This document shows positions 50,850 to 60,612 of a DNA stretch of 64,000 nucleotides, piece after piece. How positions within the stretch are numbered: the first letter of the stretch is position 1; each line of letters starts with the position of its first letter. The notes beneath the pieces were generated by a model. It worked only from the letters and a program-made list of their open reading frames with translations. It did no database searches and was not told where the DNA came from. The stretch comes from Sphingomicrobium sp. XHP0239 (GTDB taxonomy: Bacteria; Pseudomonadota; Alphaproteobacteria; Sphingomonadales; Sphingomonadaceae): the NCBI RefSeq assembly GCF_039555325.1, contig NZ_CP154608.1:868001-932000 (forward strand), in the 5' to 3' direction. Made by a program: the position numbers and the translations under genes.

Positions 50850-51101
50850 CTAGGCTACCTGGGCGCGATAGGGGCCGGGATCCATCCGCGCCGGACTGGA
50901 CCGTTCGACCGCCTGGATCAATTCTTCTAGTTCCGCAGCGAGGATCTGCAGTTCGGCGGCCAATGCCTTGGGATCGGCTTCCTCCATGCCCGCGGAGGCA
51001 TCGAGCAGCGTTTCCAGCATCATGGAGATGCAGGGCAGGATCGTCTCCTCGATCCGTTCGAAGGCTTCCTCGAGCCGAACTTCGGGGCTAGTCGTTGCCA
51101 T
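50850..51101 (-). CDS. Small helical protein of unknown function
   Basis: An 83-residue protein starting MATTSPEVRLEEAF, almost wholly helical, with many Glu and Leu residues (ELQILAAELEELIQAVE). No signal or membrane segment. It is convergent with the dehydratase gene and diverges from the small membrane protein at 51157. A longer frame exists upstream, but its extra residues look non-coding. Function unknown. Confidence 0.65.
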   Translation of the reverse strand: MATTSPEVRLEEAFERIEETILPCISMMLETLLDASAGMEEADPKALAAELQILAAELEELIQAVERSSPARMDPGPYRAQVA

Positions 51102-51156
51102 GCCCACCGCGAATAGACGCGAGAGGGTAAAGAAAGCATGAACTTCCGGGGAAACG

Positions 51157-51330
51157 ATGCCACCGCTTGCCACCGCCGCCCTGTCGTTCGCCATGGTCGC
51201 CGCTTTCCTGCTGGGCGCCGTCGGCCTCTCGCAGGTGCGCAAACCTGATCGCCAGACCCGCCAGCGCGGCTGGCTGATGGTGGCGATGGCGATCATCCTC
51301 GTCGCCAACGTGCTGATCTGGACGGTCTAG
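51157..51330 (+). CDS. 57-residue membrane protein
   Basis: A short frame encoding MPPLATAALSFAMVAAFLLG, a charged loop (VRKPDRQTRQRGW) and a second helix (LMVAMAIILVANVLIWTV). The layout of helix, positive loop and helix is that of a genuine two-pass inner-membrane miniprotein. GGGGAAA precedes the ATG. It ends 4 nt before the convergent alpha/beta hydrolase stop. No family is known to me. Confidence 0.65.
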   Translation: MPPLATAALSFAMVAAFLLGAVGLSQVRKPDRQTRQRGWLMVAMAIILVANVLIWTV

Positions 51331-51334
51331 ACGA

Positions 51335-51991
51335 TCAGCGGATCGGGCAATCCGGGTCTAGGCGATAGTCGAGATAGGTGTCGATTTCCTTGAACAGCTC
51401 CGGAATCTCGTCCGCGAAGAAATGGTTCGCGCCTTTGATTTCCTTGTGTTCGATCGTGATGTGCTTCTGCGTCCGTAACTTGTCGACGAGCTTCTGCACG
51501 CCCTGCGGCGTGACGACCTCGTCGGCCGTGCCCTGGATGATGATGCCGCTGGCGGGGCAGGGGGCGAGGAAGCTGAAATCGTACATGTTCGCGGGCGGAG
51601 CGATCGAAATGAATCCGCGGATTTCGGGGCGGCGCATCAGCAACTGCATCCCGATCCACGCGCCGAAACTGACCCCCGCGACCCACGTCACCTCGGCCTC
51701 CGGGTGAACCTGCTGGACCCAATCGAGCGCGCTGGCCGCGTCCGACAACTCGCCGATGCCATTGTCGAACGTCCCCTGACTCTTCCCGACGCCGCGGAAG
51801 TTGAACCGCAAGGTCGCGAACCCGCGCCGCACGAAATCCTTGTGCAGCATCTGGACGATCTGGTTGTTCATCGTGCCGCCGGCCTGCGGATGGGCATGCA
51901 GGATCAGGGCGACGGGCGCACGCGGCCGCGGACCGGGGGTGAAACGGCCTTCGAGACGGCCCTCGGGTCCGGGAAAAATCACTTCAGGCAT
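51335..51991 (-). CDS. Alpha/beta hydrolase
   Basis: A 218-residue hydrolase with nucleophile Ser108 in GVSFGAW, an Asp in GTADEVV and a His in GANHFFA, forming a plausible catalytic triad. The lid is short, and the N-terminal HAHPQAGGTMNN carries the oxyanion region. This is the small hydrolase/esterase type found next to the desulfurase genes in sphingomonads. AAGG lies eight bases before the ATG. Substrate unknown. Confidence 0.9.
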   Translation of the reverse strand: MPEVIFPGPEGRLEGRFTPGPRPRAPVALILHAHPQAGGTMNNQIVQMLHKDFVRRGFATLRFNFRGVGKSQGTFDNGIGELSDAASALDWVQQVHPEAEVTWVAGVSFGAWIGMQLLMRRPEIRGFISIAPPANMYDFSFLAPCPASGIIIQGTADEVVTPQGVQKLVDKLRTQKHITIEHKEIKGANHFFADEIPELFKEIDTYLDYRLDPDCPIR

Positions 51992-52110
51992 GGGATGACC
52001 TTGGCTATGATACAAAGTTGCACGAAAGAGGCGATCCGTGCGCGTGTGCCCTATATAGAGGCGCAATCGCGCGGCGCAATCGCGAGTCGCCACGCGCAAG
52101 AGGGGATCCA

Positions 52111-53184
52111 ATGACCATCGAACGGCTCTATTTCGACCATGCCGCCGCCACGCCGCTGCATCCCGAAGCGCGCGCCGCGGTGACGGCGGCCTTCGATTGC
52201 TGGGCCAATCCCAACAGCCCCTATGCCGAGGCGCGCGGCTGCCACAAGATCCTCGAAGATGCCCGCCGCACGATCAAGCGAAAGCTAAATTGGGATCACG
52301 ACCTCCTCTTCACCAGCGGCGCGAGCGAGGCGATTGCGCTGGCCGCCCGAAACGCTCGGGTACCGCGGCGAATCTTCGGCGCGACCGAACATGACGTCGT
52401 TCCGGCGAATTTCGGCAACGACGCCGTCAAGCTGCCGGTCGACCGAGATGGCATCGTCGACATGGACACGCTTGCCGACGCTCTGGACGGCGATCCGGCG
52501 CTCGTCGGCGTTCAACTCGTGAATAACGAGACCGGCGTCATCCAACCCATCGACGCAATCCGCGACGCGGTTCACGCCGCAGGGTCACTGCTCCTATGCG
52601 ATGCGGCGCAGGCCGGGGGCAAGATCGCGCTGCCCGATGCGGACATGATCGCCATCTCGGCCCACAAGCTCGGCGGTCCGCCCGGCATCGGCGCACTGCT
52701 TGTGAAGGACCTCGCGATGCTCGAACCCGTGGGAGGCCAGGAAAAAGGCTACCGGCGCGGTACGCAGAACGTGCCCGCAGCCGCCGGTTTTGCCGCCGCG
52801 CTCGAAGCGGGGCGCTATTTCGAGGCGATGCCGCGTCATGAAGCCCTCCGCCAACGCCTTGAAAACGCGGTGAAAGAACGGGGCGGCGTCATTATTGCCG
52901 AGACTGCCCCCCGCATTCCTACGATCGGCGGAATCGCCTTTCCGGGCACGAAGGCGCCGACCTTGCTCGTGCAACTCGATCTGGCCGGTGTCGCCGTCTC
53001 GGCCGGCTCGGCCTGCTCATCGGGAGCGATGAAGGGCAGCCGTGTCGTCGGCGAAATGGGGCTGGAATCGCAAATCCACGAAGCCTTCGTTCGCGTGAGC
53101 TTCGGCCCCGATACGGGCGAGGCCGACATCGATGAATTGCTGGTCCGCCTCGACAATATACTGAAGCGCGCCCGCGCCGCGTGA
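52111..53184 (+). CDS. Cysteine desulfurase-family protein (first of a tandem pair)
   Basis: A 357-residue class V aminotransferase-fold enzyme. The PLP lysine is in ISAHKLGGPP and the sulfur-carrying cysteine in SAGSACSSGAM. Group I desulfurases such as IscS/NifS have this cysteine loop. It would supply persulfide sulfur for Fe-S clusters or tRNA thiolation. GAGGGG precedes the ATG. The stop overlaps the second desulfurase start by GTGA. Confidence 0.93.
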   Translation: MTIERLYFDHAAATPLHPEARAAVTAAFDCWANPNSPYAEARGCHKILEDARRTIKRKLNWDHDLLFTSGASEAIALAARNARVPRRIFGATEHDVVPANFGNDAVKLPVDRDGIVDMDTLADALDGDPALVGVQLVNNETGVIQPIDAIRDAVHAAGSLLLCDAAQAGGKIALPDADMIAISAHKLGGPPGIGALLVKDLAMLEPVGGQEKGYRRGTQNVPAAAGFAAALEAGRYFEAMPRHEALRQRLENAVKERGGVIIAETAPRIPTIGGIAFPGTKAPTLLVQLDLAGVAVSAGSACSSGAMKGSRVVGEMGLESQIHEAFVRVSFGPDTGEADIDELLVRLDNILKRARAA

Positions 53185-54269
53185 TCTACCTCGATTATCA
53201 GGCCACCACGCCCCTCGCTCCCGAGGTGCGTACCGCAATGGAGCCGTGGCAAGACGAGAAGTTCGCCAATCCCCACGCCCCTTATCGCGCGGGGCGAGAG
53301 GCCGCCGTCGCCATCGAGATTGCCCGCAACCAGGTCATGGAAACGCTCGGCCGCGACACCGGTACGCTCGCCTTCACGGGATCGGCGACCGAAAGCCTCA
53401 ACTGGGCCATTCGCGGCATTCTGCCCGAGCAACGCGCCCATATCGTCACGCTCGCGACCGAACATGCCGCCGTGCTCGACACGGTCGCCTTCGCGGGGCG
53501 ACGCCATGACGTCACGGTTCTACCGGTCGAGACCGACGGCATCGTCGATCTGGATCGAGTAAAATCGGCGCTCCGTCCCGATACCGCGCTGGTCGCGGCG
53601 ATGCTCGTCAACAACGAGATCGGGGTGATCCAGCCCGTCGCCGAGATTGCGGCGATCGCGCACGAGGCAGGTGCGCTCATGCTCTGCGACGCGGTTCAGG
53701 GCTTGGGGAGGGTGCCGATCCCCGAGGGTCCCGACATGATCGCCGTGTGCGCGCACAAGATCCACGGCCCCAAGGCCATTGGAGCACTGTGGTTGGGTGA
53801 CGGCGTCACGCCGGAACCCCTGATCCACGGCGGTGGACAGGAGAAAGGCATGCGCTCCGGGACTCTGAGCCCCGCGCTCTGCGCCGGCTTCGGTATGGCG
53901 GCGCAACTGGCGCGGCAGCGTTTCGAGAAAGATCGTGCCCACGTCGAAAGTCTGTGGGAAATCGCGCGCACCATTTTGTCGGACTGGCACCTCAACGGCA
54001 GCGTCGACCACCGCTATCACGGCAACCTCAATCTGCGGCGCGAAGGGCTCGATGCAGCGCGCCTTTTCGCCGACCATCGCGATATCGCCTTCTCGCTCGG
54101 CAGTGCGTGCGCCAGCGGATCGGGGCGTCCGAGCCACGTCCTTCGCGCCCTCGGCCTTTCGGACCGCGAGGCCCGAAGCTCGATCCGTTTAGGCTTCGGT
54201 CGCTATACGGATCCCGACCGCTTTGCCGACGCCCTTCGACAGCTCGACCAAAGCGCCAAAAAACAATGA
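53181..54269 (+). CDS. Cysteine desulfurase (second of the tandem pair)
   Basis: A 362-residue paralogue of its upstream neighbour, with PLP lysine in CAHKIHGPK and active cysteine in SLGSACASGSG. The two share the fold but differ in length of loops and in the GGQEKGMRSGT versus GGQEKGYRRGT segment. It begins at GTG overlapping the upstream stop and its TGA overlaps the ferredoxin ATG. There is no iscU-like scaffold, hscA/hscB or iscR nearby. Confidence 0.94.
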   Translation: MIYLDYQATTPLAPEVRTAMEPWQDEKFANPHAPYRAGREAAVAIEIARNQVMETLGRDTGTLAFTGSATESLNWAIRGILPEQRAHIVTLATEHAAVLDTVAFAGRRHDVTVLPVETDGIVDLDRVKSALRPDTALVAAMLVNNEIGVIQPVAEIAAIAHEAGALMLCDAVQGLGRVPIPEGPDMIAVCAHKIHGPKAIGALWLGDGVTPEPLIHGGGQEKGMRSGTLSPALCAGFGMAAQLARQRFEKDRAHVESLWEIARTILSDWHLNGSVDHRYHGNLNLRREGLDAARLFADHRDIAFSLGSACASGSGRPSHVLRALGLSDREARSSIRLGFGRYTDPDRFADALRQLDQSAKKQ

Positions 54270-54598
54270 CCTGCATCCGTTTCCTCAAGACCGACGGCAG
54301 CCTCGATCGAGAGGTGGACGCCGCGCCCGGCAAGCGCCTTCTCGACGTCGCGCAAGCGGCCGGTCAGCCGCTCGAAGGCACGTGCGAGGGGGCGATGGCC
54401 TGTTCCACGTGCCACGTCGTCGTCGACCCCGCGGACTTTGCCGCCCTCCCGCCCGCGAGCGAGGAGGAAGACGACCTCCTCGACTTTGCTCCCTACGTCA
54501 CCGCCACCTCGCGCCTCGCCTGCCAAGTGGAGGTTCCTGCCGACGGCACGCTGACCGTCCGGATGCCCGGCAAGCATACCGACTGGAGCAAGTCCTAG
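54266..54598 (+). CDS. 2Fe-2S ferredoxin, ISC type
   Basis: A 110-residue ferredoxin with cluster cysteines C40, C46, C49 and C86 (CEGAMACSTC, then RLACQVEV). The C-x5-C-x2-C spacing is that of the adrenodoxin/Fdx group that gives electrons to Fe-S assembly or to P450 and heme A enzymes. It overlaps the desulfurase gene by ATGA, supporting a role with it in Fe-S biogenesis. Confidence 0.95.
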   Translation: MTCIRFLKTDGSLDREVDAAPGKRLLDVAQAAGQPLEGTCEGAMACSTCHVVVDPADFAALPPASEEEDDLLDFAPYVTATSRLACQVEVPADGTLTVRMPGKHTDWSKS

Positions 54599-54660
54599 CC
54601 TCTTGCTTCGGAACGGAGCGCCTGGCCGTCCGAGCCGGTTGGGAGGGGTTCATGACCGAC

Positions 54661-54689
54661 TTGCATCGCGGCGCCCGCATTGCCATATG
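54661..54689 (+). promoter_or_regulatory. Promoter of the SRP RNA
   Basis: TTGCAT at 54661-54666 and CATATG at 54684-54689, 17 nt apart, followed seven bases later by the first base of the RNA. The spacing to the RNA start is as expected for sigma-70. It lies in the 307-nt stretch between the ferredoxin gene and dnaX. Confidence 0.6.
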
Positions 54690-54696
54690 GCGTCTC

Positions 54697-54781
54697 GGAA
54701 GTCGGCGGACGATCTGTCCGTGAACCTGGTCAGGCCCGGAAGGGAGCAGCCACAGCGGTTTCGGTCGGGTCGTCGGCTTCC
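54697..54781 (+). ncRNA. ffs: Signal recognition particle 4.5S RNA
   Basis: The SRP core GTCAGGCCCGGAAGGGAGCAGCC is present in part at 54729-54752: the GGAA tetraloop and the GTCAGG/AGCAGCC symmetric loop that bind Ffh. The flanks GGAAGTCGGC and GTCGGCTTCC pair to close the hairpin, which sets the ends to within a few bases. The rest of the 54599-54905 gap holds its promoter and nothing else I recognise. Confidence 0.92.
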
Positions 54782-54905
54782 ACCCCTATACATCCGTCAC
54801 GGCGCATGCGTTTCTGTCCTGCGCTTGGACCGGGTAGTCGACGCCGATCCCGACGAAGTCCGGAAGCCGCTACGCAAGCCATCGCGGTCCTGCTAGCCTC
54901 GGCAC

Positions 54906-56651
54906 GTGACCGACGATTCGCCCGACATTCCCACCGAGATCGACGCCGGGCCAGGCCTCGGCCTCGACGAACCCGAACAGCCGCAGGCGTCCGAGAATGC
55001 CGCCTATCAGGTACTCGCGCGCAAGTATCGACCGACGACCTTCGACGAACTGATCGGCCAGGATGCGATGGTACGCACGCTGGCCAACGCGATCGAAAGT
55101 GACCGCATCGCGCACGCCTTTCTGATGACGGGGGTGAGGGGGGTCGGAAAGACCTCGACCGCGCGGCTCATGGCGAAGGCCCTCAATTGCATCGGTCCCG
55201 ACGGCAATGGCGGCCCGACGATCCACCCGTGCGGCGTCTGCGAGCCGTGCCAGGCGATCGCCGAGGGTCGCCACATCGACGTGATCGAGATGGACGCTGC
55301 CAGCCACACCGGCGTCGACGACATGCGCGAGATCATCGAGGCGGTGCGTTATTCCTCGGTCTCGGCGCGATACAAGATCTACATCATCGACGAAGTCCAC
55401 ATGCTGTCGAAAAGCGCGTTCAACGCCCTGCTGAAAACTCTCGAGGAACCGCCCCCCCACGTCAAATTCCTGTTCGCCACGACCGAGGTCGACAAGGTCC
55501 CCGTGACCGTCCTTTCCCGTACCCAGCGGTTCGACCTCCGGCGCATCTCCGCCGATCAGCTCGCCGACCATTTCGCGGGGATCGCCGAGAAAGAGGGCAT
55601 CGCCGTCGAGCCCGACGCACTCGCCATCATCGCGCGCGCTGCCGAAGGATCTGTACGTGACGGCCTGTCGCTGCTCGACCAGGCGATCGCACACGGCGGC
55701 AAGGAGGTCAGCGCCGCCGAAGTCCGCGACATGCTCGGCCTTGCCGATCGCGGCCGGGTACGGCGGCTGCTCGATCTTCTGATGGACGGCGACGATGCGG
55801 GCCTGCTCGCGGGCCTCGACGAGGCGCACGAACTGGGCCTCGAGCCTGCCTCCCTGATGCGCGGCCTGCTCGACAGCCTCCATGCGATCAGCCGCCGCAA
55901 GGCCAGCGGCAAGGATGACGTCCTCCGCTCGACGGAAGAACGCGCCGCCATCGCCGCGGACGCCGAAGCGATGGGCTGGCCCCAGCTGCATTCGCTTTGG
56001 CAATTGCTCCTGAAAGGGCTGAAGGACGTTGAGGTCGCTCCCGACCCGCGCGAAGCCGCCGATATGGCCTTGCTTCGCGCCGTTCATGCAGCGGGGATGC
56101 CCGATCCCGGTGCGGTCATCGATGCGCTTAATGGGGGCAGGGCGCCCCCTGCGCCCGCCAATGCCAGTCCAGATCTCGCACCGGCCCCGACTCGGGCGCC
56201 GCCCGCAGCCGCATCAACGATCGCCGAACCGCAGAAGAGTCCGGCCGAAGCGCCGCCCCGCGCGACCGCCGACCGTTCGCACGCGGGACTGCCGCCCACC
56301 TTCGCCGATTTTCATGCCCTCATCGACCGCGATACGGCCAACGCGCTGCTCGCCGTCGAACTGCATGACAAGGTGGGAGTCGTCGCATACGATCCGCCCT
56401 GCCTGACGCTTCAGCCGAAAGCTCCGCTCGACGGCGATTTCGCGCGCTCGTTGGCGAAGGCCGCCGAAGGAATGACCGGCCGAGCGTGGACCGTGTCGCT
56501 TGAACGGCAGGGGGGCGGCCCCAGCCTCGCCGAACAAGCGGTCATGGCGAAACAGGCCGACCGCGATGCCGTCATGCAATCCCCGATGGTGAAGGCGGTA
56601 ACCGACGCCTTCCCCGATGCCGAACTCACCGACATAAAGGACGCAAGCTAA
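54906..56651 (+). CDS. dnaX: DNA polymerase III subunits gamma/tau
   Basis: A 581-residue clamp-loader ATPase. Walker A GVRGVGKTST is near residue 76, the zinc module is NCIGPDGNGGPTIHPCGVCEPC (positions about 96-117, not written further), and the DExx and SRC-like motifs are IIDEVHMLSK and LSRTQRFDLRR. The C-terminal third is a Pro/Ala-rich linker and the tau domain. The start is GTG at 54906. I see no obvious frameshift site for a separate gamma form. The TAA overlaps ybaB. Confidence 0.95.
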   Translation: MTDDSPDIPTEIDAGPGLGLDEPEQPQASENAAYQVLARKYRPTTFDELIGQDAMVRTLANAIESDRIAHAFLMTGVRGVGKTSTARLMAKALNCIGPDGNGGPTIHPCGVCEPCQAIAEGRHIDVIEMDAASHTGVDDMREIIEAVRYSSVSARYKIYIIDEVHMLSKSAFNALLKTLEEPPPHVKFLFATTEVDKVPVTVLSRTQRFDLRRISADQLADHFAGIAEKEGIAVEPDALAIIARAAEGSVRDGLSLLDQAIAHGGKEVSAAEVRDMLGLADRGRVRRLLDLLMDGDDAGLLAGLDEAHELGLEPASLMRGLLDSLHAISRRKASGKDDVLRSTEERAAIAADAEAMGWPQLHSLWQLLLKGLKDVEVAPDPREAADMALLRAVHAAGMPDPGAVIDALNGGRAPPAPANASPDLAPAPTRAPPAAASTIAEPQKSPAEAPPRATADRSHAGLPPTFADFHALIDRDTANALLAVELHDKVGVVAYDPPCLTLQPKAPLDGDFARSLAKAAEGMTGRAWTVSLERQGGGPSLAEQAVMAKQADRDAVMQSPMVKAVTDAFPDAELTDIKDAS

Positions 56652-56980
56652 TGCCCGAAATGCCCGACATGAACGCCATCATGGAAATGGCGAAAAAAGC
56701 GCAGGAAGATCTCGCCAACGCCCAAGCCAATCTCGACAAGATCGAGGTCGAGGGTTCGTCCGGCGGCGGGATGATCAAGATTCGCGCCAGCGCCAAAGGA
56801 CGCATCATTCGGGTCGAGATCGACGACAGCCTGATGAAGCCCGACGACAAGGGCATGCTCGAGGATCTTGTCGCCGCCGCCTTCAACGATGCCAAGATGA
56901 AAGCCGATCAGGCCGCGGCAGAGGAAATGCAGAAAGCCACCGGCGGTCTCCAGATGCCGCCCGGCTTCCAGATGCCTTAG
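56651..56980 (+). CDS. YbaB/EbfC nucleoid-associated protein
   Basis: A 109-residue dimeric DNA-binding protein. An N-terminal helix (MNAIMEMAKKAQEDLANAQANL, given in part) is followed by the conserved IEVEGSSGGGMIKIRASAKG and ISRVEIDDSL-like strands. dnaX-ybaB(-recR) is the usual order, and the start overlaps the dnaX stop by TAATG. recR does not follow; an acyl-CoA synthetase gene is next. Confidence 0.93.
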   Translation: MPEMPDMNAIMEMAKKAQEDLANAQANLDKIEVEGSSGGGMIKIRASAKGRIIRVEIDDSLMKPDDKGMLEDLVAAAFNDAKMKADQAAAEEMQKATGGLQMPPGFQMP

Positions 56981-57028
56981 CGGTATCGCCCCTTCATTAA
57001 GGCAAACCCACTTCAGGAGAGTGACGCC

Positions 57029-58663
<1,635 letters not shown>

Positions 58664-58807
58664 CAAGTTGACTGCCGGTAAAGGCTAAAGCTCGGGAATC
58701 GTTCGCCGCGCCGTGGATCCCCGTTCCGCAGCGGGGAGACTGGAATATCGCGCCTGCATTCGCTACCTGCGCATCAACTCAACTCCCATCGTAGGAATTC
58801 GCGACCC

Positions 58808-60487
58808 ATGGCCGCCCAATATGCTTTCGTCATGAAGGACATGACCAAGTCCTTCCCCGGTGCCAAGGCGCCGGTCCTCTCCAACATCAACCTGCAATTC
58901 TATCAGGGTGCCAAGATCGGCATCGTCGGCCCGAACGGCGCGGGCAAATCCACCCTGATGAAGATCATGGCGGGGATCGACACCGACTTTCAGGGCGAAG
59001 CCTGGGCGGGCGAGAATATCTCGGTCGGCTATCTGGCGCAGGAGCCGCAGCTCGACGAGAGCAAGACTGTGCTCGAAAACGTCAAGGACGGCGCGCGCGA
59101 TGTCGCCGACAAGGTCGACCGCTTCAACGCCATCAGCAACGAGATGGGCGATCCCGGTCCCGACACCGACTTCGATGCACTGATGGCCGAAATGGGTACG
59201 CTCCAGGAAGAGATCGACGCGGTCGATGGCTGGACCTTGGACAATCAGCTCGAAATCGCCATGGAAGCCTTGCGCTGCCCGCCTTCCGACGCGTCGGTGG
59301 AAAATTTGTCGGGCGGCGAGAAACGCCGGGTCGCGCTGACCCGCCTGCTGATTCAGAAGCCCGACATTCTGCTGCTGGACGAGCCGACCAACCATCTCGA
59401 CGCGGAAAGCGTCAACTGGCTCGAAAACCATCTCAAGGAATATCACGGTGCGGTGCTGATGATCACCCACGATCGCTACTTCCTCGACAATGTCGTTGAA
59501 TGGATCCTCGAGTTGGATCGCGGCAAGTATTTCCCGTACGAAGGCAATTATTCGACCTACCTCGAGAAGAAAGCCAAGCGCCTCGAGCAGGAAGCGCGTG
59601 AAGAAAGCGGGCGACAGAAATCGCTCAGCCGCGAGCTCGAATGGATCCGGCAATCGCCGAAGGCGCGCCAGACCAAGTCCAAGGCCCGTATCCGCAAGTT
59701 CGAGGAGCTTCAGGAAAGCCAGGGCAATCGCAAGCCTGGCAAGGCGCAGATCGTTATCCAGGTACCCGAACGCCTCGGCGGAAAGGTCATTGAGATCGAG
59801 AACGTCACCAAGGCCTATGGCGACAAACTGCTGTTCGAAGATCTCTCGTTCTCGCTGCCCCCCGGCGGAATCGTCGGGGTCATCGGCCCCAACGGTGCCG
59901 GCAAGTCGACGTTGTTCAAGATCATCACCGGACAGGAACAGCCCGACAAGGGCAAGGTCGAGATCGGCGAGACCGTGCGTCTGGGATACGTCGACCAGTC
60001 GCGCGACGACCTGACGCCGACCAACAATGTCTGGGAGGAAATTTCCGACGGTCTGGATTACATGGAGGTCAACGGCCACGAAGCATCGACGCGCGCCTAT
60101 GTCGGCGCGTTCAACTTCAAGGGCGCCGACCAGCAGAAGAACGTCGGCAAGTTGTCGGGCGGCGAACGCAACCGCGTGCACATCGCCAAGATGCTCAAGC
60201 AGGGTGGCAACGTCCTCCTGCTGGACGAACCGACGAACGATCTCGACGTCGAAACGCTGGGTGCGCTGGAGGAAGCCATCGAGAATTTCGCCGGCTGTGC
60301 CGTGGTAATCTCGCACGACCGCTTCTTCCTTGATCGCCTCGCGACTCACATCCTCGCGTTCGAAGGCGACAGCCATGTCGAATGGTTCGAAGGCAATTTC
60401 GAAGCCTATGAGGAGGACAAACGCCGTCGCCTCGGCGATGCCGCGGATCGACCGAGCCGCGTCAGCTACAAAAAGCTCAGCCGCTAA
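58808..60487 (+). CDS. ettA: Energy-dependent translational throttle protein EttA
   Basis: A 559-residue ABC-F protein with two ATPase domains, no membrane part. Walker A GPNGAGKST occurs twice (near residues 39 and 357) with signatures LSGGEKRRVAL and LSGGERNRVHI, and the linker that reaches the ribosomal P site (residues about 245-300, KAKRLEQEAREES). EttA binds the ribosomal E site when ATP is low. A terminator follows. Confidence 0.95.
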   Translation: MAAQYAFVMKDMTKSFPGAKAPVLSNINLQFYQGAKIGIVGPNGAGKSTLMKIMAGIDTDFQGEAWAGENISVGYLAQEPQLDESKTVLENVKDGARDVADKVDRFNAISNEMGDPGPDTDFDALMAEMGTLQEEIDAVDGWTLDNQLEIAMEALRCPPSDASVENLSGGEKRRVALTRLLIQKPDILLLDEPTNHLDAESVNWLENHLKEYHGAVLMITHDRYFLDNVVEWILELDRGKYFPYEGNYSTYLEKKAKRLEQEAREESGRQKSLSRELEWIRQSPKARQTKSKARIRKFEELQESQGNRKPGKAQIVIQVPERLGGKVIEIENVTKAYGDKLLFEDLSFSLPPGGIVGVIGPNGAGKSTLFKIITGQEQPDKGKVEIGETVRLGYVDQSRDDLTPTNNVWEEISDGLDYMEVNGHEASTRAYVGAFNFKGADQQKNVGKLSGGERNRVHIAKMLKQGGNVLLLDEPTNDLDVETLGALEEAIENFAGCAVVISHDRFFLDRLATHILAFEGDSHVEWFEGNFEAYEEDKRRRLGDAADRPSRVSYKKLSR

Positions 60488-60501
60488 AACGTATCGATAA
60501 G

Positions 60502-60524
60502 GGGCGGGGTATCCGCCCTTTATT
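60502..60524 (+). terminator. Terminator after ettA
   Basis: GGGCGG and CCGCCC pair around GGTAT and are followed by TTTATT, 14 nt past the ettA stop. Confidence 0.75.
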
Positions 60525-60545
60525 CCCTAACCTCAGTAGCTTATG

Positions 60546-60574
60546 GTCACCAATGAATCGGGTGACAGGGTGAC
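60546..60574. repeat. Inverted and direct repeat upstream of the HisKA_2 kinase gene
   Basis: GTCACC at 60546-60551 and GGTGAC at 60561-60566 form an inverted repeat, and GGGTGAC recurs in direct orientation at 60568-60574. The three copies sit 40-70 nt before the kinase start and may be binding sites for a regulator. Confidence 0.35.
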
Positions 60575-60612
60575 GCGGCGTTCGCCGAATTGCCGATGGG
60601 TAGGGGGACATT

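Noticed and set aside
54906..56651. Programmed frameshift in dnaX to give a gamma subunit
   Set aside because: No A-rich slippery heptamer with a downstream hairpin was seen in the gene.
58719..58736. CCCCG/CGGGG hairpin between the acyl-CoA synthetase gene and ettA as a terminator
   Set aside because: Short stem with no T-run after it.
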